Source: Mangrovicoccus algicola (GTDB taxonomy: Bacteria; Pseudomonadota; Alphaproteobacteria; Rhodobacterales; Rhodobacteraceae). Taken from it: a stretch of 64,000 nt of DNA. Numbering within the stretch: position 1 is the stretch's first letter; each line of letters opens with the position of its first letter. The translations under genes were made by a program, and so were the position numbers. The notes below the pieces were generated by a model that had not been told where the DNA came from, made no database searches, and saw only the letters and a program-made list of their open reading frames with translations. Below, piece by piece: positions 27,056 to 38,143 of the stretch. The stretch is taken from contig NZ_JACVXA010000014.1 in assembly GCF_014903745.1 (NCBI RefSeq), positions 23,202-87,201 on the forward strand. Reading direction: 5' to 3'.

Positions 27056-28315
27056 ATGACCGAATTCCGCCAGATCACCGAACGCGAAAGCCTGCGCAAG
27101 CATGTCGCCGCCATTCATATCGGCGGCAAGCTGACCCTGCTCCAGCGCAAGTTGTCCAATTGCCTGCTGCTGCATGCCTATGATGACCTGACGACCAAAT
27201 CCTCCCATCGCATCGACGCGGAGACCCTCTGCGCCATGTCGGGCTATGCTTCGCGCGACCGGGACACGCTGAAGGCGGCGTTGCGGGCCCTGGCCGAAAC
27301 CACGGCCGAATGGAACATGCTGGGCGATGACGGGCAGGAGGAATGGGGGGTCTCCTCGCTGATTTCCTATGCCAAGCTTGCGGGCGGAGTCTGCGAATAT
27401 GCCTATGCCGCGCCGCTGGCGGCCAAACTCTACGACCCGTCCGTCTTCTCGATGATCAACATGCGCATCCAGAGGAATTTCACCTCCGGCCATGCGCTGG
27501 CGCTCTACGAGAATTGCTTCCGCTTCGTGCGCACGGGCTCCACCGGCTGGTGGGAAATCGACGTCTTCCGGCGGCTCATGGGGGTGGATGACAGCGCCTA
27601 TTACGAGGATTTCTCCAAGCTGAATGCCAAGATCGTCAAGCCCGCCGTGAAGGAGGTCAATGCCGTCTCGGACATTTCTCTTGTCGCCGAGACGCGGCGG
27701 GAAAGCCGCAAGGTGAAGTTCATCCGCTTCCTGATCTCGCGCAACGGGCAGGAGACCTTGTTCGATCTCGGCGATGACGATGCGCTGCGCAAGTCCGGGG
27801 CCTATGGCCGGCTGATCGAGAACGGCATTTCCGGACGGCTGGCGCAACGCTGGATCGCGGAACATGGCGAAGCCTATGTCGCCGGGAAACTCGATTTCGT
27901 CGAGGAGGAACGGCGCCGGGGCAGGGTGCGCAAGACCCCGGCCGGCTACCTGACCGCCGCGATCAACGGCGATTACCGCCGTTCGGATCCCGGGCCCGGT
28001 CCCGCCCCGGCCGCAGAGCCGGGGCCCCGCCTGTCAGGGGCTCCCGAGATGGAGGAGTCGCAGCGCGACCGGGACCAGGCGGCCGAGGCGCGATGGCGGC
28101 GGGCCTGCCTGGAGGCGATCGAGGCCAACCTGGAAAAGCGCAGCAGCGTCAGCCGCAAGGCCATCCGGGACAGGTTCGAGACGGGACTTGAGGATGAATT
28201 CGAACGCGGTCAGTTCCGCCGCTACGGCTGGCAGGCGCGGGGCATCTTCGCTCGGATTCACGGGTTCTGGTCCGGGCTCATCCCCGAGGGACTTCCCGAC
28301 CGGGATGCATTCTGA
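27056..28315 (+). CDS. Replication initiator protein, Rep_3-like (RepB-type)
   Basis: A 419-residue protein that I read as a plasmid initiator of the Rep_3 superfamily. It has two winged-helix-like halves (LTLLQRKLSNCLLLHAYDD at ~residue 25; GHALALYENCFRF, then a wing, then AKIVKPAVKEVNAVSDI near 200). A proline-rich linker (around 310-330) leads to a charged C-terminal tail of ~100 residues. ATG 27056 is chosen because similarity to the family begins right after it and iterons fill the DNA upstream. No strong ribosome site is seen, and GTG 27011 is an alternative. It is divergent from parAB, as in non-RepABC Rhodobacterales replicons. It should bind the iterons and open the origin. Confidence 0.78.
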   Translation: MTEFRQITERESLRKHVAAIHIGGKLTLLQRKLSNCLLLHAYDDLTTKSSHRIDAETLCAMSGYASRDRDTLKAALRALAETTAEWNMLGDDGQEEWGVSSLISYAKLAGGVCEYAYAAPLAAKLYDPSVFSMINMRIQRNFTSGHALALYENCFRFVRTGSTGWWEIDVFRRLMGVDDSAYYEDFSKLNAKIVKPAVKEVNAVSDISLVAETRRESRKVKFIRFLISRNGQETLFDLGDDDALRKSGAYGRLIENGISGRLAQRWIAEHGEAYVAGKLDFVEEERRRGRVRKTPAGYLTAAINGDYRRSDPGPGPAPAAEPGPRLSGAPEMEESQRDRDQAAEARWRRACLEAIEANLEKRSSVSRKAIRDRFETGLEDEFERGQFRRYGWQARGIFARIHGFWSGLIPEGLPDRDAF

Positions 28316-28323
28316 TCCCGGGC

Positions 28324-28339
28324 GTCTCGCGCGCGTGAC
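28324..28339 (+). repeat. Candidate partition-site dyad, copy C
   Basis: GTCTCGC-GC-GCGTGAC, eight bases past the rep stop. Its surrounding 22 bases match copy A at 19 positions. Part of it also forms the left arm of the terminator hairpin at 28327-28365, so it may owe its shape to termination rather than partition. Confidence 0.42.
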
Positions 28340-28365
28340 GCCCCGGCAGGCCGTCACGCGCGCGA
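28327..28365. terminator. Bidirectional terminator hairpin between rep and bioY
   Basis: A perfect 14-bp inverted repeat TCGCGCGCGTGACG / CGTCACGCGCGCGA with an 11-base loop lies between the convergent ends of rep (28315) and bioY (28354). The right arm includes the bioY stop codon. No T-tract; the stem is strong. Confidence 0.65.
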
Positions 28366-28899
28366 CAGAAGCGCCCCGGCCCGTGCCTTGTTCAGCGCCG
28401 AGGCAAGCGCGCCTGCGACCACGGCTTTCAGCAGGTCGCCGGGAATGAAGGGCAGGGCGAACCCGGCGGCCTCGGGCAGCGATTTCCTCAGCACCAGCGC
28501 CATGCCCAGGATGCCGGGCACATAGAGCACGACCACTCCGCCCAGCACGGCGGCGAACGTGCCCGCGGCAAGCACCGGCAGGCGGCGGGCACGTTCCATC
28601 ACCCATCCTGCGACGAAGGCGGCCGGGATCCACCCCAGCAGGAACCCGACGGTCGGCCCGGCAAAGACGCCGATCCCGCCGCGACCGCCCGCCAGGAGGG
28701 GCAGGCCGAGCGCCACCATCAGCACCACCAGTGCCGCCGCCATCGCGCCGCGCCGCGCACCAAGCACGACACCGGCCAGCATGACGCCGAGGCTCTGGGC
28801 GGAAATCGGCACCCCCGAGATCAGGGTAACGGAAGGGATGAGCCCGAGCGCCGCGATCAGCGCGGCGAAAAGGGCGGTCATGATCAGGTCGCGATCCAT
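28354..28899 (-). CDS. bioY: BioY, biotin-binding S component of ECF transporter
   Basis: A 181-residue membrane protein with about six helices. It has the BioY opening ALFAALIAALGLIP, the segment GVPISAQSLGVMLAG (the P-I-T/S-x-Q-x-L-G signature) and the ligand-site region GRGGIGVFAGPTVGFLLGW near residue 70-90. It captures biotin for the energy-coupling factor module encoded just upstream. It is last in the bioM-bioN-bioY unit, 18 bp after bioN. Confidence 0.94.
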   Translation of the reverse strand: MDRDLIMTALFAALIAALGLIPSVTLISGVPISAQSLGVMLAGVVLGARRGAMAAALVVLMVALGLPLLAGGRGGIGVFAGPTVGFLLGWIPAAFVAGWVMERARRLPVLAAGTFAAVLGGVVVLYVPGILGMALVLRKSLPEAAGFALPFIPGDLLKAVVAGALASALNKARAGALLSRA

Positions 28900-28917
28900 T
28901 GTGATCCTCGTGTCAGG

Positions 28918-29529
28918 TCAGTCGGGAATGCCGCCGCGGGCCCGCACGGCCTCGGCGATGTGGTCGGCATCGTCCAGCGCGCTCAGGCAGAGCGGCAGGA
29001 CGATCTGCCATCCGGGGCGCCGCCGCCGGGCCCGCGCCCGCCAGGACATCGACAGCTGTCGCCCCCGGTCCAGCAGAACGGGGGTCAGCCGCAGCACCAG
29101 GCCGATGGCGAAGGCGATGCGCCCGGGCCGGACCCCCAGCCAGGCGAGGGGCGCCAGGATCCGGCTCATCATTGCGATCATGTCTTCCAGCCGGGTGGTC
29201 ATGGTGACGAGATTCGCCAGCGCGACCGTCGACAGGAGCCGCCCCCCAAGCAGCGCCCCGTTGCCCAGGTCCCGGCTGAGGCCGTGCCAGATCGCCAGGA
29301 GGGCCAGGAACGGCCAGAGCGGGCGCAGCGCCCTCAGCCCGGCGCGGGCAAAGCGCAGTCCGCCGCACAGGTAGAGCAGCGCCGTCCCGGTCAGCGGCAG
29401 CAGCATCAGCGCGGGCGCGGAAATGGAGAAGGTCGCGACCGACAGGACGGCCAGCGCCGCCAGCTTCGCCCCGGCGGGAACCGCGTGGAAGGGCGTGCGG
29501 ATCTCAGAGGTCAGCGAAAGCATCGGCAC
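28918..29529 (-). CDS. bioN: BioN, ECF transporter transmembrane (T) component
   Basis: A 203-residue EcfT-family protein with about four hydrophobic helices and coupling-helix motifs such as MSRILAPLAWLGVRPGRIAFAI near residues 123-144 and the late SWRARARRR region. It links BioY to the ATPase BioM. The start is GTG 29529, or ATG 29523 two codons later; both overlap the end of bioM. Confidence 0.9.
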   Translation of the reverse strand: MPMLSLTSEIRTPFHAVPAGAKLAALAVLSVATFSISAPALMLLPLTGTALLYLCGGLRFARAGLRALRPLWPFLALLAIWHGLSRDLGNGALLGGRLLSTVALANLVTMTTRLEDMIAMMSRILAPLAWLGVRPGRIAFAIGLVLRLTPVLLDRGRQLSMSWRARARRRRPGWQIVLPLCLSALDDADHIAEAVRARGGIPD

Positions 29530-30229
29530 CCTCCGCCGTCATCTCGGCCAGGTAGTCCGGGATGACCTGCCCGGGGGGCCCGTCGGCCCGCAGCCCGCCC
29601 GCCTCGATCCAAAGGACGCGTTCATAGCCGGCGACGACCTGCGGATCGTGGGTGATCTGCACCAGTGTGCCGGGATAGGACGCCAGCACCCGGCGCAATG
29701 CGCGTTCCGTCGGAATGTCGAGCCCGGAAAAGGGTTCGTCGAGGATCAGAACGGCAGGTTCCATCGCCAGGAGGCTGATCAGGCACAGAAGGTGTTTCTG
29801 TCCCTGGCTCAGCGCGGCGGTGCTGCGCCCGCCCCAGTCGCCGCGCCCGAACCGTTTCAGCGCCGCCCGGGCGCGGCGCGCGGCTTCGGGTTTCGGATGG
29901 CCCATCTGCTCCAGGCCGAAGCGGACTTCCTCCAGCACGGTGGGAAAGATGATCTGATGTTCGGGATTCTGGAACAGGATGCCGACCTTCGCCAGGGCGG
30001 CGCGCCGGTCGCGGGCGATGTCCGCGCCATCGATCGTAACCCTGCCCGAGGCCGGATCGATCAGCCCGGCCATCGCGCGGGCCAGGGTGGACTTGCCCGA
30101 ACCGTTGCGGCCCAGGATGCCGATCCGGCGGTCCTGCAGCAGCAGGTCGATGCCGCAGATGACCTCCCGCTCGCCCAGCCGGCAGCGCAGCGCGTCGATC
30201 GCGATGGATGATGGTCCGCTTGTCCTCAC
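29504..30229 (-). CDS. bioM: BioM, ECF transporter ATP-binding protein
   Basis: A 241-residue ABC ATPase with Walker A GRNGSGKST, ALSQGQKHLLCL as a signature variant, Walker B VLILDEPFSGLD and switch His in LVQITHDPQV. It energises biotin uptake by BioNY. The start appears to be GTG 30229. No TTATNNATAA-type BioR site was recognised in the 90 bp upstream, so control by BioR is not supported here. Confidence 0.92.
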   Translation of the reverse strand: MRTSGPSSIAIDALRCRLGEREVICGIDLLLQDRRIGILGRNGSGKSTLARAMAGLIDPASGRVTIDGADIARDRRAALAKVGILFQNPEHQIIFPTVLEEVRFGLEQMGHPKPEAARRARAALKRFGRGDWGGRSTAALSQGQKHLLCLISLLAMEPAVLILDEPFSGLDIPTERALRRVLASYPGTLVQITHDPQVVAGYERVLWIEAGGLRADGPPGQVIPDYLAEMTAEGADAFADL

Positions 30230-30283
30230 GGCAGCCGGAAGGGCCGCAAAACCGCGTGAATGTCAAGCTTGCGCTTGGGGGAT

Positions 30284-30312
30284 CCTCCCCGCGCGGCATC
30301 CGCGCGGGGAGG
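30284..30312 (-). terminator. Strong terminator hairpin after katG
   Basis: A perfect 13-bp inverted repeat (CCTCCCCGCGCGG / CCGCGCGGGGAGG) with a 3-base loop lies eight bases past the katG stop and before bioM. It has no clear T-tract, but the stem is very stable. Confidence 0.7.
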
Positions 30313-30320
30313 GCAGGGGC

Positions 30321-32687
<2,367 letters not shown>

Positions 32688-33731
32688 TCATGATATAGAC
32701 CGGGGCGCGGGACCGGTGCTGCCGCGCAGCATCAACTCCACTCCGATGCGGCGCAGCCGGTTCTCGGGCAGCGGGCGGCTGTCGGCGCGGTCCAGCCGGG
32801 CGCGCAGCAATTCCGCCGCGGTCTCGCCGATGCGGCGGCGGTCCTGGCGGATCGTGGTCAGCGAGGGCAGGAAATGTCCGGCCAGCTCGATATCGTCGAA
32901 GCCGATGACGGAAATGTCCTGCGGCACGCGCAGCCCGCCCTCGATCAGCCCGGCGATCAGCCCGAAGGCGCCCATGTCCGAGGCGCAGAACACCGCCGTG
33001 GGGCGATGGTCCATCGCCAGGATCTGCCGTGCGGCCGCCTCGCCCGAGGCCAGGGAGAAATCGCCGCGGATAATCCATTCCGGCCGGGCGGGCAGGTCCA
33101 GCCGGCGGCGTTCGGCCTGCATCGCCGCGCGCCGCACATGGGTCAGGACATTGCCCGCGGGTCCGGTCAGATGGGCGATGGCGCGATGGCCCAGTCCGTG
33201 AAGGTACTCCATGGCCAGCCTCGCGCCGCCTTCATTGTCGCAGCGCACCGAGGCGAAGCCCGTGCCCTCGATCCATTCGCAGGCAAAGACGATGCGGTCG
33301 CCGATCCCCTGCGCCGCCAGCCGGGCGAGATCCTCCGCGCGGATCCCGGCATCAAGGCAGATCAGCCCGTCGATCCGCCCGTCGCGGAAATAATGGTCCA
33401 CGATGGCCCCGGCATCCTGCCCGGCGGTATCGGCGATCAGCACGGCGTGGTCGCTTTCGGCGAAGCCGGCGCTGATCCCGGCCAGAACCTGCGAGAAGAA
33501 CGGGTTGCCCAGATCGGGCACCATCACCAGCACCGCGCCGGCGCGCTGCATGCGCAGGTTGCGCGCCGCGCGATTGACCCGGTAGCCGGTGCTGCGGATC
33601 GCCTCGAATACGGTCTGGCGGGTGGCCTCGTTGACCACCTGCGGATTGCTCAGCGTGCGGCTGACCGTGGCCACCGACACCCCAGCGGCGCGGGCGACAT
33701 CGACGATCCTCACTGGCTTCTGCTGCGTCAT
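32688..33731 (-). CDS. LacI family transcriptional repressor
   Basis: A 347-residue LacI-type repressor. The N-terminal helix-turn-helix is VRIVDVARAAGVSVATVSRT and the hinge is VNRAARNLRM, then a periplasmic-binding-like sugar sensor domain. ATG 33731 is chosen; it has GGGACAG upstream and places the helix-turn-helix at residue ~7, the normal position. It is divergent from the sugar operon that begins at 33904, with two perfect operator-like dyads between them, so local control by a sugar or its derivative is very likely. Confidence 0.93.
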   Translation of the reverse strand: MTQQKPVRIVDVARAAGVSVATVSRTLSNPQVVNEATRQTVFEAIRSTGYRVNRAARNLRMQRAGAVLVMVPDLGNPFFSQVLAGISAGFAESDHAVLIADTAGQDAGAIVDHYFRDGRIDGLICLDAGIRAEDLARLAAQGIGDRIVFACEWIEGTGFASVRCDNEGGARLAMEYLHGLGHRAIAHLTGPAGNVLTHVRRAAMQAERRRLDLPARPEWIIRGDFSLASGEAAARQILAMDHRPTAVFCASDMGAFGLIAGLIEGGLRVPQDISVIGFDDIELAGHFLPSLTTIRQDRRRIGETAAELLRARLDRADSRPLPENRLRRIGVELMLRGSTGPAPRSIS

Positions 33732-33806
33732 CTTTCTGTCCCGGCTGAAACCCGCCCCGCGCGGCAAGCTGTGTATTGACTCGAATCTCACTTCGTAAAT
33801 GATGCA

Positions 33807-33820
33807 TGTAATCGTTTACA
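33807..33820 (+). promoter_or_regulatory. LacI-type operator 1
   Basis: TGTAATCGTTTACA, a near-palindrome centred on the CG step that is usual for LacI-family sites. It lies 76 bp upstream of the repressor start, and its exact reverse complement occurs 43 bp away. Confidence 0.8.
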
Positions 33821-33849
33821 AAGCGACTGGAAAGACAAGTTTCGCAAAA

Positions 33850-33863
33850 TGTAAACGATTACA
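33850..33863 (-). promoter_or_regulatory. LacI-type operator 2
   Basis: TGTAAACGATTACA, the exact reverse complement of operator 1, 41 bp upstream of the binding-protein ATG. The 43-bp start-to-start spacing is close to four helical turns, which suits cooperative or looped repression of both divergent promoters. Confidence 0.8.
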
Positions 33864-33903
33864 AACCGATGAGGCCGGCTTTCGGGCCGGTGGGGAGGAA
33901 GCT

Positions 33904-35136
33904 ATGAACACCATCCGGGGCGCCCTTGCGCTAACCGTGTCCCTTGCCGCGTTTCCGGCCGCCGCCGCCGATCTGGAGGTCACCCATTGGTGGACCTCCG
34001 GCGGCGAGGCCGCCGCCGTCGCGGAATTCGCGCGCCTGTTCGAGGAACGCACCGAACATGAATGGGTCGACGGCGCGATCGCCGGGTCGGGCAACACCGC
34101 GCGGCCGATCATGATCTCGCGGATCACCGGCGGCGATCCGATGGGGGCGACGCAGTTCAACCATGGCCGCCAGGCCGAGGAGCTGGTGGAGGCCGGACTG
34201 ATGCGCGACCTCACCGACCTGGCCGAGGCGGGGAAATGGCGCGAGGTGGTCAACCCGCCCTCGCTTCTGGACAGCTGCACGCTGGATGGCCATGTCTATT
34301 GCGTGCCCGTGAACATCCATTCCTGGCAATGGCTGTGGCTGTCGGACAAGGCCTTTGCCGAGGCGGGCATCCCGGTGCCGACGAACTGGGAGGAATTCGT
34401 CGCCGCCGCCCCCGCGCTGGAGGCGGCAGGCAAGGTGCCGCTGGCGCTTGGCCAGCAGGCCTGGCAGCAGGCGGGGCTGTTCGCGACGCTGGTGATCTCG
34501 CTTCTGCCTGACGACATCTACCTGTCGGTCTATCGCGACAAGGATGCCGAAATCGCCGCCGGGGCCGATATGGCGCAGATTTTCGCCGCGCTCGATACCG
34601 CGCGCGGGCTGGCGGCGAAATCCACGGTGCAGGAATGGAACCAGGCCACCAACATGCTGATCACCGGCGCCGCGGGCGGGCAGGTGATGGGCGACTGGGC
34701 CCAGGGCGAATTCGCCATGGCGGGCCAGGTCGCGGGGCAGGATTACCATTGCCTGCCGGGACTGGGGGACAAGCCCGTCCTGACCACCGGCGGCGATGCC
34801 TTCTATTTCCCGCTGGTGCGCGACGACGACGTGGCGGATGCCCAGGCCGACCTGGCCGAGGTGATCCTCTCGCCCGAGGCGCAGGTCGCCTTCAACCTCA
34901 AGAAGGGATCGCTGCCGGTGCGCGGCGATGTCGACCTGGATGCGGCCAATGACTGCATGCGCAAGGGACTGGAGATCCTGGCGGCGGGCACGGCGATGCC
35001 CGACATCAACCAGCTGATCGACAGCGACACCCGCACCCGGATCGAGGATCTGCTGGTCGAGTTCTTCGCAGATCCGTCCTATGCGCCCGAAGAGGCGCAG
35101 GAGCGGTTTGCCGGGATCATCGGCGATGCGCGCTGA
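33904..35136 (+). CDS. Sugar ABC transporter substrate-binding protein (family 1)
   Basis: A 410-residue extracellular solute-binding protein of the sugar type. The signal peptide ends near AAFPAAAA, and the mature opening DLEVTHWWTSGGEAAAV is the usual form for this family. ATG 33904 has GGAGGAAG just upstream; longer in-frame starts would cover the operators. It delivers an unknown mono- or oligosaccharide to the two permeases encoded next. First gene of the LacI-controlled operon. Confidence 0.9.
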   Translation: MNTIRGALALTVSLAAFPAAAADLEVTHWWTSGGEAAAVAEFARLFEERTEHEWVDGAIAGSGNTARPIMISRITGGDPMGATQFNHGRQAEELVEAGLMRDLTDLAEAGKWREVVNPPSLLDSCTLDGHVYCVPVNIHSWQWLWLSDKAFAEAGIPVPTNWEEFVAAAPALEAAGKVPLALGQQAWQQAGLFATLVISLLPDDIYLSVYRDKDAEIAAGADMAQIFAALDTARGLAAKSTVQEWNQATNMLITGAAGGQVMGDWAQGEFAMAGQVAGQDYHCLPGLGDKPVLTTGGDAFYFPLVRDDDVADAQADLAEVILSPEAQVAFNLKKGSLPVRGDVDLDAANDCMRKGLEILAAGTAMPDINQLIDSDTRTRIEDLLVEFFADPSYAPEEAQERFAGIIGDAR

Positions 35137-36064
35137 GGCCGCCGCCACCGGCAGGGGGGCGACAAGCCCCCCGCCTTCCGCCGCTCCGCCGCGACGGCTG
35201 CTGCGCAACCTGACCGCCAAGATCGCCGCCATCCCGATGGTGCTGACCGCGCTGGTCGTGTTCCTCGGCGGTACGGTCTGGACGGTGGTCTACAGCTTCA
35301 CCAGCTCGCGCATGCTGCCGCGTGCGGAATTCGTCGGGCTGGAGCAGTATGACAGGCTGTGGTCGACCCGCCGCTGGGTGATCTCGATCGAGAATCTGGC
35401 GATCTACGGGCTGTGCTCGCTGGTCTTCAGCCTGGTCATCGGCTTCGTCCTCGCCGCGCTTCTCGACCAGAAGATCCGCTATGAGAACGCCTTCCGCACC
35501 ATCCTGCTCTATCCCTTCGCGCTGAGCTTCATCGTCACCGGCCTGGTCTGGCAATGGATCCTCGACCCGGAATTCGGGCTCCAGTCGATCATCCGCGGGC
35601 TGGGATTCGAGAATTTCACCTTCGACCCGCTCTACAATCCCGACATCGCCATCTTCGGCATCCTGATCGCCGGGCTGTGGCAGGGGACGGGGCTGATCAT
35701 GATTCTGATGCTGGCGGGGCTGCGCGGCATCGACGGCGAGATCTGGAAGGCCAGCCGCGTCGACGGCATCCCGGCCTGGAAGACCTACCTGTTCATCATC
35801 GTGCCGATGATGCGGCCGGTCTTCATCACCGCGCTGGTGCTGATCACCTCGGGCATCGTGAAACTCTATGACCTCGTGGTCGCGCAGACCGGCGGCGGGC
35901 CGGGCATCGCCACCGAGGTCCCGGCGAAATACGTCTATGACTACATGTTCGGCGGGCAGAACCTGGGCCAGGGCTTTGCCGCCTCGACCATGATGCTGCT
36001 GGCGGTCGCCATCGTCGTCATCCCCTGGGCCATGCTGGAATTCGGGGGGAAACGCCGTGGGTAA
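35126..36064 (+). CDS. Sugar ABC transporter permease (MalF/UgpA type)
   Basis: A 312-residue permease with about six helices after a ~35-residue cytoplasmic N-terminus. The EAA-type loop is seen at DGEIWKASRVDGIPAWKTYL (around residue 205-225). It starts inside the end of the binding-protein gene (ATG 35126) and ends inside the start of the partner permease. It forms the importer pore with that protein. Confidence 0.9.
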   Translation: MRAEAAATGRGATSPPPSAAPPRRLLRNLTAKIAAIPMVLTALVVFLGGTVWTVVYSFTSSRMLPRAEFVGLEQYDRLWSTRRWVISIENLAIYGLCSLVFSLVIGFVLAALLDQKIRYENAFRTILLYPFALSFIVTGLVWQWILDPEFGLQSIIRGLGFENFTFDPLYNPDIAIFGILIAGLWQGTGLIMILMLAGLRGIDGEIWKASRVDGIPAWKTYLFIIVPMMRPVFITALVLITSGIVKLYDLVVAQTGGGPGIATEVPAKYVYDYMFGGQNLGQGFAASTMMLLAVAIVVIPWAMLEFGGKRRG

Positions 36065-37025
36065 GCTGCGCGATCCCGACTGCAATCCGCTGCAGGCGCG
36101 GGCGGAAACCGTGCTGACCGATTATGCCGCCCGTGCGCAGGCGGCCAGCGGGCCGCGCGGCCGCAAGCCGCGCCGCCGCCTCTCGGGGCGCAACATCATG
36201 ATCTACGGCACGCTTTTCGTGGTCTCGGTCTATTACCTGCTGCCGCTATGGGTGATGGTCGTCACCTCGCTGAAGGGCATGCCCGAGATCCGGCTGGGCA
36301 ACATCTTCGCCCCGCCGGTGGAGATCACCTTCGAGCCCTGGGTGAAGGCCTGGGCCGAGGCCTGCACCGGGCTGAACTGCGACGGGCTTTCCCGCGGGTT
36401 CTGGAACTCGGTCAGGATCACCGTGCCCTCGGCGCTGGTCTCGATCTTCATCGCCTCGGTCAACGGCTACGCGCTGGCCAACTGGCGGTTCCGCGGCGGC
36501 GAGGCGTTCTTCACCATCCTGATCTTCGGCGCCTTCATCCCCTATCAGGTGATGCTCTACCCAATGGTGATCCTGTTGCGCGAGGCCGGGCTCTACGGCT
36601 CGCTGACCGGGCTGATCGTCGTGCATACCGTCTTCGGCATGCCGATCGTGACGCTGTTGTTCCGCAACTACTTCACCTCGCTGCCCGAAGAGCTGTTCAA
36701 GGCGGCCCGCGTAGACGGGGCGGGGTTCTGGGGCATCTATTTCCGCGTCATGCTGCCCATGTCGCTGCCGATCTTCACGGTGGCGATGATCATCCAGATC
36801 ACCGGCATCTGGAACGACTTCCTCTTCGGCACCGTGTTCACGCGGCCGAACCTCTACCCGATGACGGTGCAGCTGAACAACATCGTCAACTCCGTGCAGG
36901 GGGTGAAGGAATACAACGTCAACATGGCCGCCACGCTGCTGACCGGGCTCGTGCCGCTGGCCATCTACTTCGCCTCCGGCAAGCTCTTCGTGCGCGGCAT
37001 CGCCGCCGGCGCGGTGAAAGGATAA
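36057..37025 (+). CDS. Sugar ABC transporter permease (MalG/UgpE type)
   Basis: A 322-residue permease that appears to start at GTG 36057, overlapping the upstream TAA. It has a long basic N-terminal tail (RGRKPRRRLSGR) before the first helix, and the EAA loop LPEELFKAARVDGAGFWGIY near residue 215. The C-terminus RGIAAGAVKG is typical for the family. Partner of the preceding permease. Confidence 0.9.
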   Translation: MGKLRDPDCNPLQARAETVLTDYAARAQAASGPRGRKPRRRLSGRNIMIYGTLFVVSVYYLLPLWVMVVTSLKGMPEIRLGNIFAPPVEITFEPWVKAWAEACTGLNCDGLSRGFWNSVRITVPSALVSIFIASVNGYALANWRFRGGEAFFTILIFGAFIPYQVMLYPMVILLREAGLYGSLTGLIVVHTVFGMPIVTLLFRNYFTSLPEELFKAARVDGAGFWGIYFRVMLPMSLPIFTVAMIIQITGIWNDFLFGTVFTRPNLYPMTVQLNNIVNSVQGVKEYNVNMAATLLTGLVPLAIYFASGKLFVRGIAAGAVKG

Positions 37026-37029
37026 CGCC

Positions 37030-38115
37030 ATGCAGCCAAGCATCGCCATCAGGGACCTGACACTCGCCTTCGGCGCGGTGGAGGTCCTGCACGACCTGAA
37101 CCTGGAGGTGGGGCAGGGGGAGTTCCTCGTTCTGCTCGGCTCCTCGGGCTGCGGGAAATCCACGCTGCTGAACTGCATCGCCGGGCTTCTCGACATCACC
37201 GACGGGCAGATCTTCATCCAGGGCAAGAACGTCACCTGGGAGGAACCCTCGCGCCGCGGCATCGGCATGGTGTTCCAGTCCTACGCGCTCTACCCGCAGA
37301 TGACGGTGGAGGGGAACCTGTCCTTCGGGCTGAAGAATGCGGGCCTGCCCAGGGCCGAGATCGCCGCGCGCGTCGCCCGGGCGGCCAGGATCCTGCAGAT
37401 CGAACCGCTCCTGAAACGCAAGCCCGCCGCGCTTTCCGGCGGACAGCGCCAGCGCGTCGCCATCGGCCGGGCGCTGGTGCGGGACGTCGACGTGTTCCTC
37501 TTCGACGAGCCGCTGAGCAATCTCGACGCCAAGCTGCGCGCCGATCTGCGCGTCGAGATCAAGCAGCTGCACCAGCAGCTGGAGAACACCATGATCTACG
37601 TCACCCATGACCAGGTGGAGGCGATGACCCTCGCCGACCGCATCGCCATCATGAAGGGCGGCAGCATCATGCAGCTGGGCAGCCCCAAGGAGATCTACAA
37701 CCGCCCCGCCAACCGCTATGTCGCCGAGTTCATCGGCTCGCCCACCATGAACATGATCGAGGGCAATCTCGACATGCAGATCACGCCCAGCTTCTCGGCC
37801 GAGGGAATGAGCGTTCCGCTTCAGACCTATGCCTTCGGCTCCGATGCGGCCTCCGGACCGGCGGTCTTCGGCATCCGCCCCGAACATGTCGAGGCGGGGG
37901 AGGGGGCCGAGGCGATGCCGGTCCGGCTCGACGCCGCCGTCGACCTGGTCGAGCCCCTGGGCTCCGATACCCTTGTGCGCGCCCGCGCGGGCGACCGGAA
38001 TCTGTGGGCGCGCATGCCGGGCCAGCCGGACCTGCGTCCACGCCAGCCCCTGCGCCTGGGCTTCGATCCGGCCCGCGCGCATCTGTTCCGCCTTTCCGAC
38101 GACACCCGTCTCTGA
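37030..38115 (+). CDS. Sugar ABC transporter ATP-binding protein (UgpC/MsmK type)
   Basis: A 361-residue ATPase with Walker A GSSGCGKST, signature LSGGQRQRVAIGRAL, Walker B VFLFDEPLSNLD and switch His in YVTHDQVEAMT, then a TOBE/MalK-like regulatory C-terminus (FGIRPEHVE). It follows the permease by four bases. It is a paralogue of the ATPase at 49613-50686, with which it shares a 42-base identical stretch over the switch region. Confidence 0.93.
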   Translation: MQPSIAIRDLTLAFGAVEVLHDLNLEVGQGEFLVLLGSSGCGKSTLLNCIAGLLDITDGQIFIQGKNVTWEEPSRRGIGMVFQSYALYPQMTVEGNLSFGLKNAGLPRAEIAARVARAARILQIEPLLKRKPAALSGGQRQRVAIGRALVRDVDVFLFDEPLSNLDAKLRADLRVEIKQLHQQLENTMIYVTHDQVEAMTLADRIAIMKGGSIMQLGSPKEIYNRPANRYVAEFIGSPTMNMIEGNLDMQITPSFSAEGMSVPLQTYAFGSDAASGPAVFGIRPEHVEAGEGAEAMPVRLDAAVDLVEPLGSDTLVRARAGDRNLWARMPGQPDLRPRQPLRLGFDPARAHLFRLSDDTRL

Positions 38116-38143
38116 CCCGATTCCAGCATTCAGGAAGATCACG

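Noticed and set aside
28353..28366. A fourth copy of the partition-like dyad (GTCACGCGCGCGAC)
   Set aside because: It lacks two bases of the motif, lies over the bioY stop and is the right arm of a terminator hairpin, which explains it fully.
30230..30320. Possible BioR operator ahead of bioM
   Set aside because: No TTATNNATAA-type palindrome was found; the only clear structure is the katG terminator hairpin.
37588..37629. A 42-base identity with 50171-50212
   Set aside because: Both stretches code for the same conserved ATPase switch segment (TMIYVTHDQVEAMT). Strong codon bias on a conserved motif is enough to explain it; recent gene conversion is not needed.
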